DNA of 64,000 bases from Colias croceus (Eukaryota > Arthropoda > Insecta > Lepidoptera > Pieridae). The stretch is from contig NC_059556.1 of NCBI RefSeq assembly GCF_905220415.1, positions 7,266,501 through 7,330,500 on the forward strand. Reading direction: 5' to 3'. This document shows, piece by piece, positions 46,162 through 58,602 of this stretch (its first letter is position 1; every line of letters begins with the position of its first letter). Made by a program: the position numbers and the translations under genes. The notes below the pieces were generated by a model. That model made no database searches and was not told where the DNA came from. It saw nothing but the letters and a program-made list of their open reading frames with translations.

Positions 46162-47206
46162 TAATTAATTTGAAAACCAGTTTTTCAATTAGTAACCCTA
46201 TTAAGTACGATTGTATTCTAATAATGCGTTAATGACATACAATCATGAAGATCAGTGGAAAGTTTATATCAATTAAAATTGTTAATTGGGCAATAATAAG
46301 CTTACCTTTTATTAGTATGAATAAAAGAGTAAAGTGTGAAATCTCTAAAGAAGTAAATAACACCAATAAAAATTTCCATTAATAAGTTACGACATTAATA
46401 TCTACCTGATAAGTATGAATCAATTGTGATTCATAAAATATTAGAAATGTTTTATAACAAAAATTAAGAGAAATATTATTTAGGAAATACCATAATTGAG
46501 AAATGTGTTATTGGTTGGAAGATGATGTTAGAAATAATTATTACTTAACTCTAGATTTTACACGCTGACAATTTTTGTACCTAGTTATTTTTAAAAAACT
46601 GAAATGTGTATAAAATAAACGTATCAAATATTTATGAATGAAAATATCAATTTGATTTTTTGACGTGAAACAAGGTCGCGTCATGGCAAGACCGTCACGT
46701 CATGGAGTAAGACGACGAATTTGGTATCAATGAATCTTGCCAAAGAAGTTTCACTTCTGACACGTCATGTGCTTGGCGCTCACGGTATTTTTTTATTCGT
46801 AGAAATAACACAAGCAAAACGAATTTTGCAATAGATAACGTAATACAATATTTTACTGCAAAAATAAGTGCTTATCATTCTGTATCAGTACCTATACTTG
46901 AGATGCTATTCAAGAAAATTTGATCGAGACACTTATCTATTAAACGTTATCATTTAGCCAAGTTTACGTAATATTTTACGTATTTTGTTTACGGTGTGAT
47001 AGATAGGTGTGGGCGGATATTTATATTTTATAGCGTTCATATTTTATCTTTCTGGAAAATGCAGACTACCGAAACGTTGGATTAACATGTAGAAAGTTAA
47101 GATGTTTTACTTTTAGAATCAAACATGCCATGCAAAGGCCTTACATTAATCAAGTTATACGATCCTAAAATTTTGATAAATATCGTGACCGTCATTTTAT
47201 TAGTAA

Positions 47207-47400
47207 CTAGCTGTGCTCCGCGGTTCTACCTGCAGAGCTCCGATTCTGTTGGTCGTAGCGTGTTATATAGCCTATAGCCTTCCTCAATAAATGAGCTATC
47301 AAACACCGAAAGAATTTTTCAAATCGGACCAGTAGTTTCTGAGATTAGCGCGTTCAAACAAAAAAAAACAAACTCTTCAGCTTTATAATATTAGTATAGA
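47207..47400 (-). mobile_element. Helitron-like element, minus, GCGGTTTCACCCGC subfamily
   Basis: CTAGCTGTGCTCCGCGGTTC at its 3' side, ACCGAAAGAATTTTTCAAAT and GGACCAGTAGTTTCTGAGAT, ending ATAATATTAGTATAGA|T. Confidence 0.88.
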
Positions 47401-47810
47401 TTTTCTAAATAAAACTGCTTTGTATAATAATTACTAATTATAAGTTTTTGTCAGAATATATTATACAAGCAATTTAATAAAATTTCAGGTACGACTTTTT
47501 ACGCGAAATAACTACTTACGTTATATTTACTTTTGCCAAATAGATTACTTTATATCAGATCATTTTTATTTCATAACTTCCAAACGTAAAAATACTATTC
47601 ATATTGTACACTCCAGTCCTGATATTGTTTAACTCAACATACAAGCATAGATACAAATTAATTTAGAGCATCCGAGTACGAGTAGTGGCAGTTATTAGTA
47701 ATCTGTTGTCTAGACGAGCTGCAATAGTTCTGTACATAGCCAGCCTGTGGTAAGCTAGGTACAACTAGCGTCTAGCAGCTAGCTCTCTATATATTAAACT
47801 ACCTACAGTA

Positions 47811-47985
47811 CTAGCTGTCCCGTAAAACATTGATCTGCCTCACTTTTATCGCTATGGGTATTAAAAATTGGCCGAATCTCAGACCAACTATACATACAAA
47901 ATTTCATGAGAATCGGTGCAGCCGTTTCAGTAGAGTATGGTTGCAACATTGTGACACGAAAATTTAATACATATATAAATAGAGA
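47811..47985 (-). mobile_element. Helitron-like element, minus, divergent subfamily
   Basis: CTAGCTGTCCCGTAAAACAT, AAATTTCATGAGAATCGGTG and CAGCCGTTTCAGTAGAGTAT. It ends near ATATATAAATAGAGA|T. It lacks the GGGCGAAGCC hairpin of the others. Confidence 0.65.
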
Positions 47986-49150
47986 TTAATATAACTATAT
48001 ATATATCGTATATTTCAAACTGAAACTTATTAAAACTTATCAACTGACTTAAAAAGGAGGTTCTCAATTTGACTGTATTTTTTTCTTTTCCTACTAAAGT
48101 TCTGGAAACTTTTTTTTGCGTGAATAATACTATCGAAGAATACGTACATACCTACTATTGTAGATAATGTATTACACGTTATGTATGAATCATAATTCAC
48201 ACTAACATGACGTAGAAATGTAGATACTCTATTGGCATACTAAATAATGTAGTTATGATAAATAAAATTGATATTCTTTATCATGATTCATACTTTCTTT
48301 ACATTATCTATGGTAAGAGGAAAACACAATACGGCATTAATATATATTTTTGGAGCTGTAAATACTCATTTCATCACTACATTAATAATGTTATTAATTT
48401 AAGTAGGTACTTTTCCAGAGTTGTGTTTAAGCCCCGTGTGAATTTTATAAATGTAACAGCCGTTCGTGTAGGCTTAGGAAAAATTATTTTTAGCACATTT
48501 CTTCACAAAATTTAGAAATTATCAACCGTATTTTCCATCACAATGACACAATTGAATTGTACACAAAGCATCAACATACATTCATGTACCGTTAATATTT
48601 TTATAATAATTTTGCCGCGCACGGAAAATTACTCGTCATAAATAAAGCTGCCCACTAAAGCAGGTGGCATTAACATCTATAACTCATTCTTAATATTTCT
48701 TGCTAATACATTGTAACTGCAAATGCAATAATTCAAGATGAACAATGTCAATACGTCGTTTATTGCGTGAATGCACCGCCAATTCAATTCTTCCACTATT
48801 CAATTGAACCCACATGGAGAGGTCTTGAGGTCGTAATACAACTCATACTGTGTTATTTAGGATGTTTGAGTGAGAGGCGGTAGCGGTGGCGTGTTAAAAT
48901 GTTTTTGCATCTACTACAAATTAGTGTCTGTAAGAATTAATTATATGGTAGAGCATACAACTTTACTAGGGTAACGTATGTTGTTCCAATAATGTGGTAA
49001 CTTTAAAAACCTGTATAGAGTATATTAAGTAGAACGAAATTGCAAAAGGATTAAAAAAAGCAAACAACTTATGAATTAGGACAGTAATAAAGACGATCAT
49101 TAATTAAGCAGAGAGCTAATTTATTTGAGTTTTACGAAGATGCATTTTTC

Positions 49151-49207
49151 AATTTTATGTACATTTACACTTATAGACTTCTATAAGCGTAAATGTACAT
49201 CAAAATT
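49151..49207. repeat. 57-bp imperfect hairpin
   Basis: AATTTTATGTACATTTAC pairs with GTAAATGTACATCAAAATT around a TTATAGA/TCTATAA centre. A second hairpin TTTGCCTATG/CATAGGCAAA (49211-49244) follows immediately and overlaps the next element's first three bases. Confidence 0.85.
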
Positions 49208-49241
49208 AAATTTGCCTATGAAATTACTTAATTACATAGGC

Positions 49242-50320
49242 AAAGGAGAATGCCCATGAAAGTATGGACCACAGTATAGTGTTGCGTCAATGCCAGAGTG
49301 GTTTTGGAGGGTTCTTCGATATTCAAAAGATTTTTACCAATTGATTTTTTGTGATAAAAACAGGGGTTTTCAAGATATTGAGAAAAATGTGAATTAACCT
49401 CGAAACTTAAATAAACCCGATTTAGTAAGGTTTATGTGTGATTTAGGTAGTATTTTATCGTCTGAAGGTTATTTTTCGTTTAACATATTTAATCTATGCG
49501 TATTGCGTAGAGCTTATGCTTTCAGACAAAGTCTATCTGTACATCGGCTAGTGCAGGTAGGCACCAGAAATCTTCCGGGACGGATTTCAAGAAAACCTAA
49601 ATATAGTTATATTTAAAAAATGCCAATAGAGTTTTTATTCGGTTTACATATTGTTGTTGTTGTTTGAATCATTTTTTCACTACATATTCGAAGAAAGAAA
49701 CAAATAAGAAATAACTGGTTACCTACCAAGCTATGTCATAATAATATTTTTGTATATATTTTTATACCTATTATTTTACTTCGCTATCTATGTTAAAACA
49801 ACCTACAGTGTATAAACAATACCTTACAGAGTGATTTTATGTTAATTGATTTTTTTGTAATTCAATGAAAACAATAATCGATATTAATACATTTAGCTAT
49901 TTACCATAGTAAATGTCATAATAGTTACCGCTTGGTTACCGTGGTAACCGGTAATGGATACAAATCTATGGTAACGGATCTAAACAATTACATGTCTTAA
50001 TAGATTTTACAAAACATTCACTGATCAAAATATATTTTCCGATAGTAAGAAGGCCTCTAAATTGCCGAGATTTTTTTTAAATAGTATTTTTATTTTGATA
50101 CATGAGAAAAACCCGTACCAAAAATGTAAACGGTAATGGACACTAAATCTATAATAACGGATCTAAACAATTACATGTCTTATTAGATTTTACAAAACAT
50201 TCCCTGTTCAAAATATATTTTCCGATGGTAAGAAGGCCTCTAAATTGCCGAGATTTTTTTAATAGTATTGTTGTCTTGATGCATGAGAAAAACGAGTACC
50301 AAAAATGGGCATTCTCCTTT
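49242..50320. mobile_element. Element with AAAGGAGAATGCCCAT inverted ends, copy 2
   Basis: The 16-base ends at 49242-49257 and 50305-50320 are perfect inverted repeats and share AAAGGAGAATG with the element at 14302-15569. No target duplication and no transposase frame were seen. The right third is a tandem duplication (49950-50310). Confidence 0.8.
49950..50310. repeat. Two-copy tandem duplication, ~180-bp unit
   Basis: Unit 1 begins at GGTAATGGATACAAATCTAT (49950) and unit 2 at GGTAATGGACACTAAATCTA (50132). Both contain CTAAACAATTACATGTCTTA, AAGAAGGCCTCTAAATTGCC and CATGAGAAAAAC..GTACCAAAAATG. The second copy runs into the right terminal repeat. Confidence 0.92.
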
Positions 50321-51253
50321 AATTTTAAAATATTAGTTATCTGTTAACGATCGCTGCAGCTCGTAACCAAGACCAATCAAAAATTTTACGCGAAACATCC
50401 AAGGTTATTCAGCACATGTGCTCAGCGCAAATAAGTGCTGTGTTGATGATTGATTGCTCTACTTCCTTTGCAATACCGCGAAAATAAAAACAAATTAACG
50501 TACTGTAATTAAAACAATTTTAAATTTTGTGATGCGTTTTTAGTAGTCGCTCTTCTAATTAATCTTATCGCTGTATTTACGTATTTTAAAATCGTGCCAA
50601 AGAACTATTCTAATTTATTATAAATGCTTCATGTTCAATTGGTTGACTTCTCTACGTTCATCTTAGGTTTGTTTTTATAACGAACTAAAGACATTTCTAG
50701 CAACCGAATTACTACAATGAAAATTCAGCATGTTCCTTACTAGTTATGCGTTCATCAACAAATTCGTAACAAAGAATACCAAAAAGATTAAATAAAAATA
50801 CACGAACAGACATACAAAAAACCTAATTTTCCACAGCTTCGCTCCATTAAGCACAAATTGTCTGCTCTCTCTTCTATTATAAAGGGTTCTTGTATTACGC
50901 ATAATAAAAACGCTAAGTGAAAACATGATGGTGGAAAAAATATTTATGTAACGTATTAGTGTAAGTTATACGTACATTATTATGGTAGTCAATATCAAGC
51001 TGTGATTAGAAACTTTGTTCTAATGTCAGGTTGTCTTTAAAACATTTAAACTGTTTTATATATCTTTTGATTTGGGTCAGCTGGTAGTTTAACATTAAAA
51101 ACAAACAGTGTTTAGATAGCTACCTACAAATAATTTAATACTTTTTCTTGTTTAACAAAAGAGTTTCATCCTTCAAGTCGAATTTAATTAGACTGAAATT
51201 GCGATAACAAAAATATAACCAACTGAAAAAACAATACTACACATTATTTTTAC

Positions 51254-51948
51254 AACATTTGCCGACGACACTGCTATCATGGCCACAGGCATCACTTACC
51301 AGGAAGCAGGAGATAAAGTTCAAGAAGCTGTGAACCATGTCTACGAATGGACTCGGAAATGGCGGATAAGATTGAACGAATCCAAATCCGTTCACATAAA
51401 TTTTACAAACAAAATAACACAGATTGTCCCGATACTCCTTAAATGGCCAACAAATACCTTATGCTAACACGGCGAAATACCTCGGTATGACGCTTGACGC
51501 TAAGCTACGCTGGAAGGCTCACGTCAAGAAGAAGCGAGAAGAATTAGGCTTGCGCTATAAGAAATTGTATTGGCTTCTTGGAAGATACTCCCAGTTGTCG
51601 ACTTGTCGATACATAATAAGCTACTCATATACAAACAAGTCCTAATGCCAGTATGGACGTATGGTATTCAGCTGTGGGGCTGTACCAAAAAAAGCAACAT
51701 TGACATTATACAACGTTTCCAAAATAAAGTACTAAGAGACATTGTAAATGCTCCATGGTACATCCGTAATGGTGACCTCCACCGTGACCTACCTAAAAGT
51801 GGACACCGTGGACAAAATTGTTCAAAAACATGCAGAAGCTCATCAACATCGACTTCATCATCACGCGAATGTTGAGGCTATCCAGCTCCTTGACACCACG
51901 GACCTAGTGCGAAGACTAAAAAGGACTAAACCTTTTGAGTTAGTGTAG
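51254..51948 (+). pseudogene. Jockey ORF2 C-terminal region, three frameshifts
   Basis: The copy opens at the RT active-site motif FADDTAIMA and continues through YEWTRKWRIRLNESKSVHIN. The frame is then lost near 51440 (one extra A). It resumes with YANTAKYLGMTLDAKLRWKA (the 'YLG..LD..L.W..H' block) and is lost again near 51605 at an 8-base duplication. It resumes through KQVLMPVWTYGIQLWGCTK and LRDIVNAPWYIRN, breaks near 51792 at a 4-base duplication, and finishes RRLKRTKPFELV with a stop at 51946-51948. These blocks are typical of Jockey ORF2 downstream of the RT core. All three lesions are gains of bases. The protein is not functional. Confidence 0.88.
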
Positions 51949-52186
51949 TGATAAGTGAAAAGTGTACAGTGACAATTATCTGTATAGCAAAGCACACGAG
52001 CAAAGTGACTTACTTCCCCTTAACAGACACTAAGCAAGTGACAATGGACACTCTCTTAGAATAAGTTATTTAGAAATTTAGGTTAACATAAAATTACTTA
52101 TTAGTCTTGTAGGCTAGATTGTAATTTGTATAAGGTGCTATTTTAATTAGCAACCTTATTTAATTAAAAAAAAAAAAAAAGAAAAA
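51254..52186 (+). mobile_element. Jockey-type LINE, 5'-truncated, poly(A) tail, 12-bp target duplication
   Basis: CATTATTTTTAC at 51242-51253 is repeated exactly at 52187-52198 after an A-rich tail, defining both ends. The copy starts within the RT active-site region and holds the rest of ORF2 plus about 235 bp of 3' untranslated sequence. Confidence 0.92.
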
Positions 52187-52760
52187 CATTATTTTTACGT
52201 TAATAATATTTTCCAAAACTTTTCCCATTCAACGAATTTAATTGTCGTATCAATTATTACAAAAGCTTTCATTCACTTCATTTCAAAACGTCGAACACTC
52301 ATTTCATTCATTCAAAAGCAATACTCATTCACGTGTTGAACTAAAAAACAAGGAAAGTATAAAAGGTTAGCCATTTATAAGTTAATCGAATGTACGCCTG
52401 AGTGGTCAGCGGCCTTTGTCAATATTCAATTTACTAACGGATATACCTATGTATGTATTGCTCTTTCGACCAAACGGTCTGTAGCGAGAATGATAAACGA
52501 ATATTTTTTTCTGAGACAATACAAAAGTTTATGAAATGGATAGGGTATTGCGTTACTAAATGGATATGGTATTTTCAAATTAATAATTTTTTGTTGAAAA
52601 TTTCTTGTTGGTATTACGAAAATATTACCTATTTTACGAACTTTACTACATTAAGTAACACGACATTAAAATGCCTCTCTTGGTTTGAACTAAAAGTTAC
52701 TAAAATGATCAGCTTACCAAATCTATAAAATATCATTTTTATTCGTAAATAAAAATAAAT

Positions 52761-53039
52761 GTGTGTGTGTACTAGTGTACACACGTAAGAAGTGAAACTT
52801 CTTTATGACCTTATTTTTCAAAAAAAAATTACTATATTATGCAACTTTACAGATATACGTCGAATCACGCGTGGTAGGGATAAGAAAAAGATGGCTTTTT
52901 TTTTTTTTTGTATGGTGTTTCTCAATGTTAGCCAGAAGGGCTGCTACATCCAGAAGGGCTGCTACATAAAAAAGATGGCGCGTAACGGAAAAATGTTACA
53001 CTATTTTTTTTACAACCCCGATAAAGAAGTTTCACTTCA
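52761..53039 (+). mobile_element. MITE, GAAGTGAAACTTCTTTAT family, copy 4 (expanded)
   Basis: GTGTACACACGTAAGAAGTG start to GATAAAGAAGTTTCACTTC end. About 70 extra bases (T-run, then two tandem CCAGAAGGGCTGCTACAT units near 52933-52970) split AAAGATGGC, and AAAGATGGCGCG is repeated on both sides of the extra piece. Confidence 0.85.
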
Positions 53040-53281
53040 ATAAAATAGACAATACTTTATTTGCTAAGTACACTATATGAGTAAAACATAGTCGTATTTT
53101 CCGTGTGTATGTTGCTAATGGAAGCATACTCTAGCTTCAAGAGCTCTCAACTCTAGTGTTGGCTAAGTCTAGACTTTTGCAATATCTGCTAACGAACAAA
53201 TGGCACTTTAGGATCGGTATAAAGAGCACGTATTTAGCTATTATTATAATAGATAGATATTTAAATATATTAAAGTGTATA

Positions 53282-53504
53282 TCCTACAAATATTATAAAT
53301 GTGTTTTGTGAGGATGTGTGTGTGTGTGTGTTTGTTACTCATTCACGCAAATACTACTGAACCGATTACAATGTAATTTAGCACACATATAGAGACCCAG
53401 TGTTAGTACACATACGATAGGTTTCATCCCAGAAATCCCACGGGAACGGGAACTATGCGGGTTTTTCTTTCAAAACGCGGGCGTAGCCGCGGGTGGAAAT
53501 CTAG
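53282..53504 (+). mobile_element. Helitron-like element with (GT)n tract
   Basis: A|TCCTACAAATATTATAAATG start, a GTGTGTGTGTGTGTGT tract, GGGAACGGGAACTATGCGGG, GCGGGCGTAGCCGCGGGTGG and CTAG|T end. Confidence 0.9.
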
Positions 53505-53604
53505 TAGTTACATAATTTCGCCAATATTATTTCAAACAATGCCTAATCTAACTAATCACATTGATTAAACCGCAGGGTATTGATCTTAAGTCTAAAATAG
53601 AGCT

Positions 53605-53812
53605 TCGCTACATAGTATGAAACATTGTCGCTTTCTCTGTCCATATATCCATAATACATAGGTATTAAATCTTTAAAACTACGCAACGGATTTTGATGCG
53701 GTTATTTTTAATAGATAGAGTGATCGAAAAGGAAGGTTTATATGTATAATAACATCAGTTAATAGATAAGTATAGGTAGTATCAGTATTGCACCCGTGCG
53801 AAGCCGGGGCTG
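53605..53812 (+). mobile_element. Chimeric or decayed Helitron-like element
   Basis: The head is the ACATAGTATGAAACATTGTC form of one subfamily. The tail, CCGTGCGAAGCCGGGGCTGGTCG, resembles the other subfamily and lacks CTAG. Confidence 0.65.
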
Positions 53813-56800
53813 GTCGTTACTCGATAGTAGGTTACTACATATAATTCATTTTTATATTGTAGGTACTTATAGCACAGAAGGATCTATCATTTACATTGAA
53901 AAAGCCATACATTTTCAACATCACAGTAACATCGGCCTATATACTATATCTATACTGTTGTATATCTGCATGTTAATTTTAACCCGTGTCCACTGAACTG
54001 TTTTACACGGGCGACTGTGTTCGCTTTCAACCCAGCGTATGGGCTCAAATTGGTGGATTACCCGAGAGAATTACGTATCCCGATAGTTACAGTATATTCC
54101 CTTTATAATGCAGGCATTTTGACGCTTTGTCTTAACTATGAACGAGATAATAGCTTTCCGAATCGATAAAGTTATTTCACATAAAATTAACCCCTATTTC
54201 ACATACTTTGAATTGGTTTTGTATTAAAGAGTAATTCTATAGCTTTATTCAAGGTGCCATTAGGTCATGTATCAAAATCTATACAAATCTTACAGATGGT
54301 ACCTATGTTACAGGAAAAAGTGAGTGTTTATTTTACGGTAGTTTTTTCCTAAAATTTTTCATAGTCAAATGAATCCCTTGTTGGTAGTTGAAATAAATTT
54401 ACATTATACTTATTGTGAACTTTAAAATTCTAAATATAATTTTGGTACCGTGTATTAAAGTATAGTGTGACTTTTCAAAATTTGAATTATGGATTTTCCT
54501 AGTGTTAAACAGAAACTCATGTTATTGTATGTATTATAATATAAGAAAATAATAAAAGTATAAATGTTTAGGATTTGTATACTTGGTACGAATTTATGCA
54601 AAACACAAAGCTACGCAAGCTACACATAAATATTTTTTAAAGCAAATAATTTTAAAACAAACATTAATTACTTGAAAATAATTAAACATTTCCTCTTGTT
54701 TTTCAAACACTTTGTTTTCCGCTAAAAATGTTCAATGCTTTCAACTTTCAATTGAGTTTCGAACACGTCATAAACACAATATGCATGGGAGTAATTGAAA
54801 ATCGTGAATACATATAATATCTAAGCGTTATTTGAACAATAGCCGGAAACATTTTGAAGATTTAATGGTAATTCTTTTGCTAAAATTTCATATTTAAAAC
54901 ACATAATTATTACAAGATTGTTGGAAAAAACGTAGTAACTTATTCTGTGGTAAAACCGTAATATATATCTACTGATGTCAGAAAGACTAATCGTTTATAT
55001 TACTTTCTAGTAAGTAGTAACACGTAGTTATTAGTAAGGTAGTATACAGTAAATTCTTAATGTAAATAAAATTACATTTATCCTAACTTCTAACTAAAAC
55101 TAACAATATTTTCATCAAATAAATCACGGTGAAATTAAAGAAAGCCACAAACAAACTATAACATTCACTAAAACTTTAACAATACTTTTTTGTAGCTACA
55201 TCCAACGTAGCAAAGAGAGACAAAAGTTTAATTGGCAGTATTCGGAACATAAATTACTCAATCAAATCCAACTTTCTATTGAAAAAATAAATGTTAGATT
55301 TTCGCGCGAAACTTTGTTATATGTAGGGTTGTCAAAATTTTTTAGTGTAAATTTAACACGGTCCACGTCAATTATTATTCGTATTTATTTATTAATTTTT
55401 ACAAAAGTAGTATAACAATATAAATAAATTAAACATGTAATTAAACGCAATAAAATGAAATGACACTAGTTACAGTAAAATCACTATCAACACAACTCAT
55501 ATTTTAGATTATACATCATACCTTATCAGCACATATAAATATACATAGTGTTACGTATCAAATATTACCTACTTATATCAATGCACAAACTATCTCAAAT
55601 CATCTTGAGTTTCCATTCATCCACGCTATTATATCCCTCTTCAAGGAAGTGGCAACTGTCGGGGATAAAACAACAAGATAACAAACTAACTGTGAATACA
55701 TTACCTTCGTTCTATCTGATATTATTCTTACTGTCTATTCAGGAGATTGTTTATAAACTCAATCTGGAAGGAAAATACATTTTGTGGTATCTACCTACTG
55801 AAAGAATACGCACTTTACCATATTGTCATATTTCAGATGTTATAGCTATTGATTTTAAAAATTAATCCGTCAAAATAAATAAACAGCTTTTTTATAAGAC
55901 AGTCTTTGTCGTTAAACGATTGAAAATTTTAAGAACCTGAACCATGAATCTCTGGTATAATAAGGTATAATAATTATATTATATTGTACTTACCTATACT
56001 TACCACCAACCAGCATAAACTTTATTCACAAGGCCAAAAGCATATTTATTTGAATTAAATTGCATATAAAAGTAAACAAAACATTCACAACCGCGTATTA
56101 ATTATAAACCTCAACCCATTCAACGTTCTTTAAAAAAATTACACGCTTGGCAATTCACAAACCTGACTTATAATTTTAAACAATACAATATTGTACCAGG
56201 ACTACACGAGCGCTAGCACGTGGATGACCTAGCCTTTATTGCGAAAAAAATTTTCAGAGGCCAGCGAATCGGTATAAATCGGTCGCATACGGGCGTTTAA
56301 TTAAAACTTCCAACTGACGCCAGGGAAATGAAAGAGCCGGAACCTTCTTGAACATTCTAGAATGTTTTTAAAATCGATTCAATTGCGTTTCTGTTTCGCC
56401 AGTATATTAATTGTTATGGCATTATTAATTACGATTTTTACAAGGGTAAAATAAATTAAATGATGTTCGTCAAAATGTGGATCACGTGTAACTTTTTGGT
56501 TCTAACATACGTCGTAACACGTTAATATATTTCCCACAATTTTAAATCGAGATATTTACAAATAAATTAAACTCGAAAAATTAAGCCTTAATTACAATTT
56601 AATGTTTAATTAAAATTCTATTTATTATCGATCGATTTGTTGCAAATCAGATGGACAGTACCTAAAAAAACAAACACAGAATAGTAAGAAAACTTTAATT
56701 TTAAAACCTTGGACGTTCAAAAGTATTTTACTACATCCCTATTTGAACACTAAAGCTCATGTAGCAACAATTAGCAAACTTCAATTGAGTCGACAAAGTA

Positions 56801-58602
56801 ACGGTGGTTTACCGCGTCTGTTGACATAATCTGTGGTTGAAACCAACCCAATTATAAGCATTCTTGATTTTGATGTCAAAATATTTCTGTATTTTTCTAA
56901 TTCGCGGAAAACGAAGCTAACCGGCTTATTTTACGCTCATTTCCTCTGGTTAACGGAGATAATATTTTTTCAGATGACCCTTTAAAGGGATGAATACGAC
57001 AAAATTATGTTTAGATTTGAATTTATGCGTCGTTTATTTATTTATATTTCGCTGAAGCTAACTTCTCTATGCTTACCTCTACTATGTAGTCAATGAATAT
57101 ATACTAATGTAAAATAAATAGTAAATTTATTTATGTACTACATTCATGTTATCAATTATTAATGGAAACCAATTACTTTTACATTAGTATTCGTTATTTA
57201 TAATGATTACTTCGTTAACCTAGTTACAGAAATTATATCATTTGTAAGCTATATTGCTAATGACAAACCTAGCATATTATTTAAGTACATTCCCAGAACA
57301 TCGTTAAAATTGGCTTACGGGTACACATACCTCAAAATTTATTTCATTATGAAGTAAATGTCTTATTTTAAACATGAATTTGGTAAGTCCTTATAAGACA
57401 GCAAACATTTCCAAAATAACGATTAATATCATTCACACATACATAATCTTTGTTTTTTAAAAAAAAAGGGTTTGAATAATGATCGTAATTTCATGGAAAT
57501 CAAATCATCATTCAAATTATATTAACACTCTTTCAACGACAGTACCCTGCCGAAACCTGTTAAATTCACAAATCAAAATGGCTTCAAATTGTTTGTTACA
57601 CAACATTTTACCTGCACGTCAATCATTATAATAATATTATAGTATCTGTGGTTATAGTGACAATTGTCAACGATATTTTGGATGATGTAGGGTTCGTTGA
57701 GTGACATTTCTATTGTTACGGACAAGTTACGGAGATAATACGAAAATAATTGCGTGTTTCGGACGTGTGTGTATTTGTGCTAAATGATGGATTGTTCTAG
57801 TGTATTATTTTGGCTGTCAAGTGTTTTTGCAAAAAAAAAATAGAACATCGTTGATGGTAGGGTTTTTTTTTAATTGACGAGTGACATGTTTTTGTGGTGT
57901 CAAGAGAAGCAATAAACTTTCTTAAATTATGACTAAGGAATTATAATTAATAGGTGAAATGACTAGATGTTGTATTAATGAAAATAATTGTTTTCTTTCT
58001 TTTTTGGTGTGTTTGATACAGCAGACTTAAAAATAGGGTATATTTTTTATTTACGAAATTTTCGGAAAATACTTATATATATTTGTAGTTTCTCTTCTAA
58101 ATGCCCATAAATAGGTTGAAAATCATATAAAACATTTATCAATACAACATCAGAAAATACCTCCCAAAAGCCTTGTTATTCTGTTCATTGGGCCGGTAAC
58201 AATTACTGGCGCTATTCACTGTTACGTCCTTTGATCTATTACAAATACTTTGAGATTTCCAATCATAAACTTCTGTTGTTTAATGGGAATACACTATTGT
58301 TTCATTTTGCGAGTCTTGTTTTGTTCGGCCATTCAGAAAATTTACAAGAATAGCTCGACAAGAGATGTTTGAAATTTTGCTAGCTTTATTAGTGGGATTC
58401 GATAAATTAAGAGCTTGTAGCGGCTTTTTGTAGGTAAATACTAAAAAGGTGTATAAAAATCATACATCATGGCTTATTACTTTATTCTCAAACGAATTAA
58501 TTTGCCTAGTTGTTTATATTTTGTATAATATTTCAACCCATTTCATTTTATAATCTTCACAAACTTTGCATATAATTTATAAGATTCTAAATTTTGTTCC
58601 AG

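Larger units (their letters stand above)
38676..58602 (+). other. cv-c: cv-c intron 2 (19.9 kb)
   Basis: It starts GTAAGT and ends ATTTTGTTCCAG. It hosts an antisense gene candidate (41851-42750), two LINEs, an AAAGGAGAATG element, a MITE copy, a tRNA-like SINE and five Helitrons. The stretches 39700-40670, 43104-43546, 48000-49140, 50330-51240 and 53820-58600 hold nothing I can identify. Confidence 0.85.

Noticed and set aside
46650..46780. CAAAGAAGTTTCACTTCTGACACG resembling the end of the GAAGTGAAAC MITE
   Set aside because: Only one end matches; the body and second end are absent, so it was not annotated as a copy.
55548..55865. 105-codon plus frame in cv-c intron 2
   Set aside because: Ordinary AT-rich composition, no motif, no splice signals of note.
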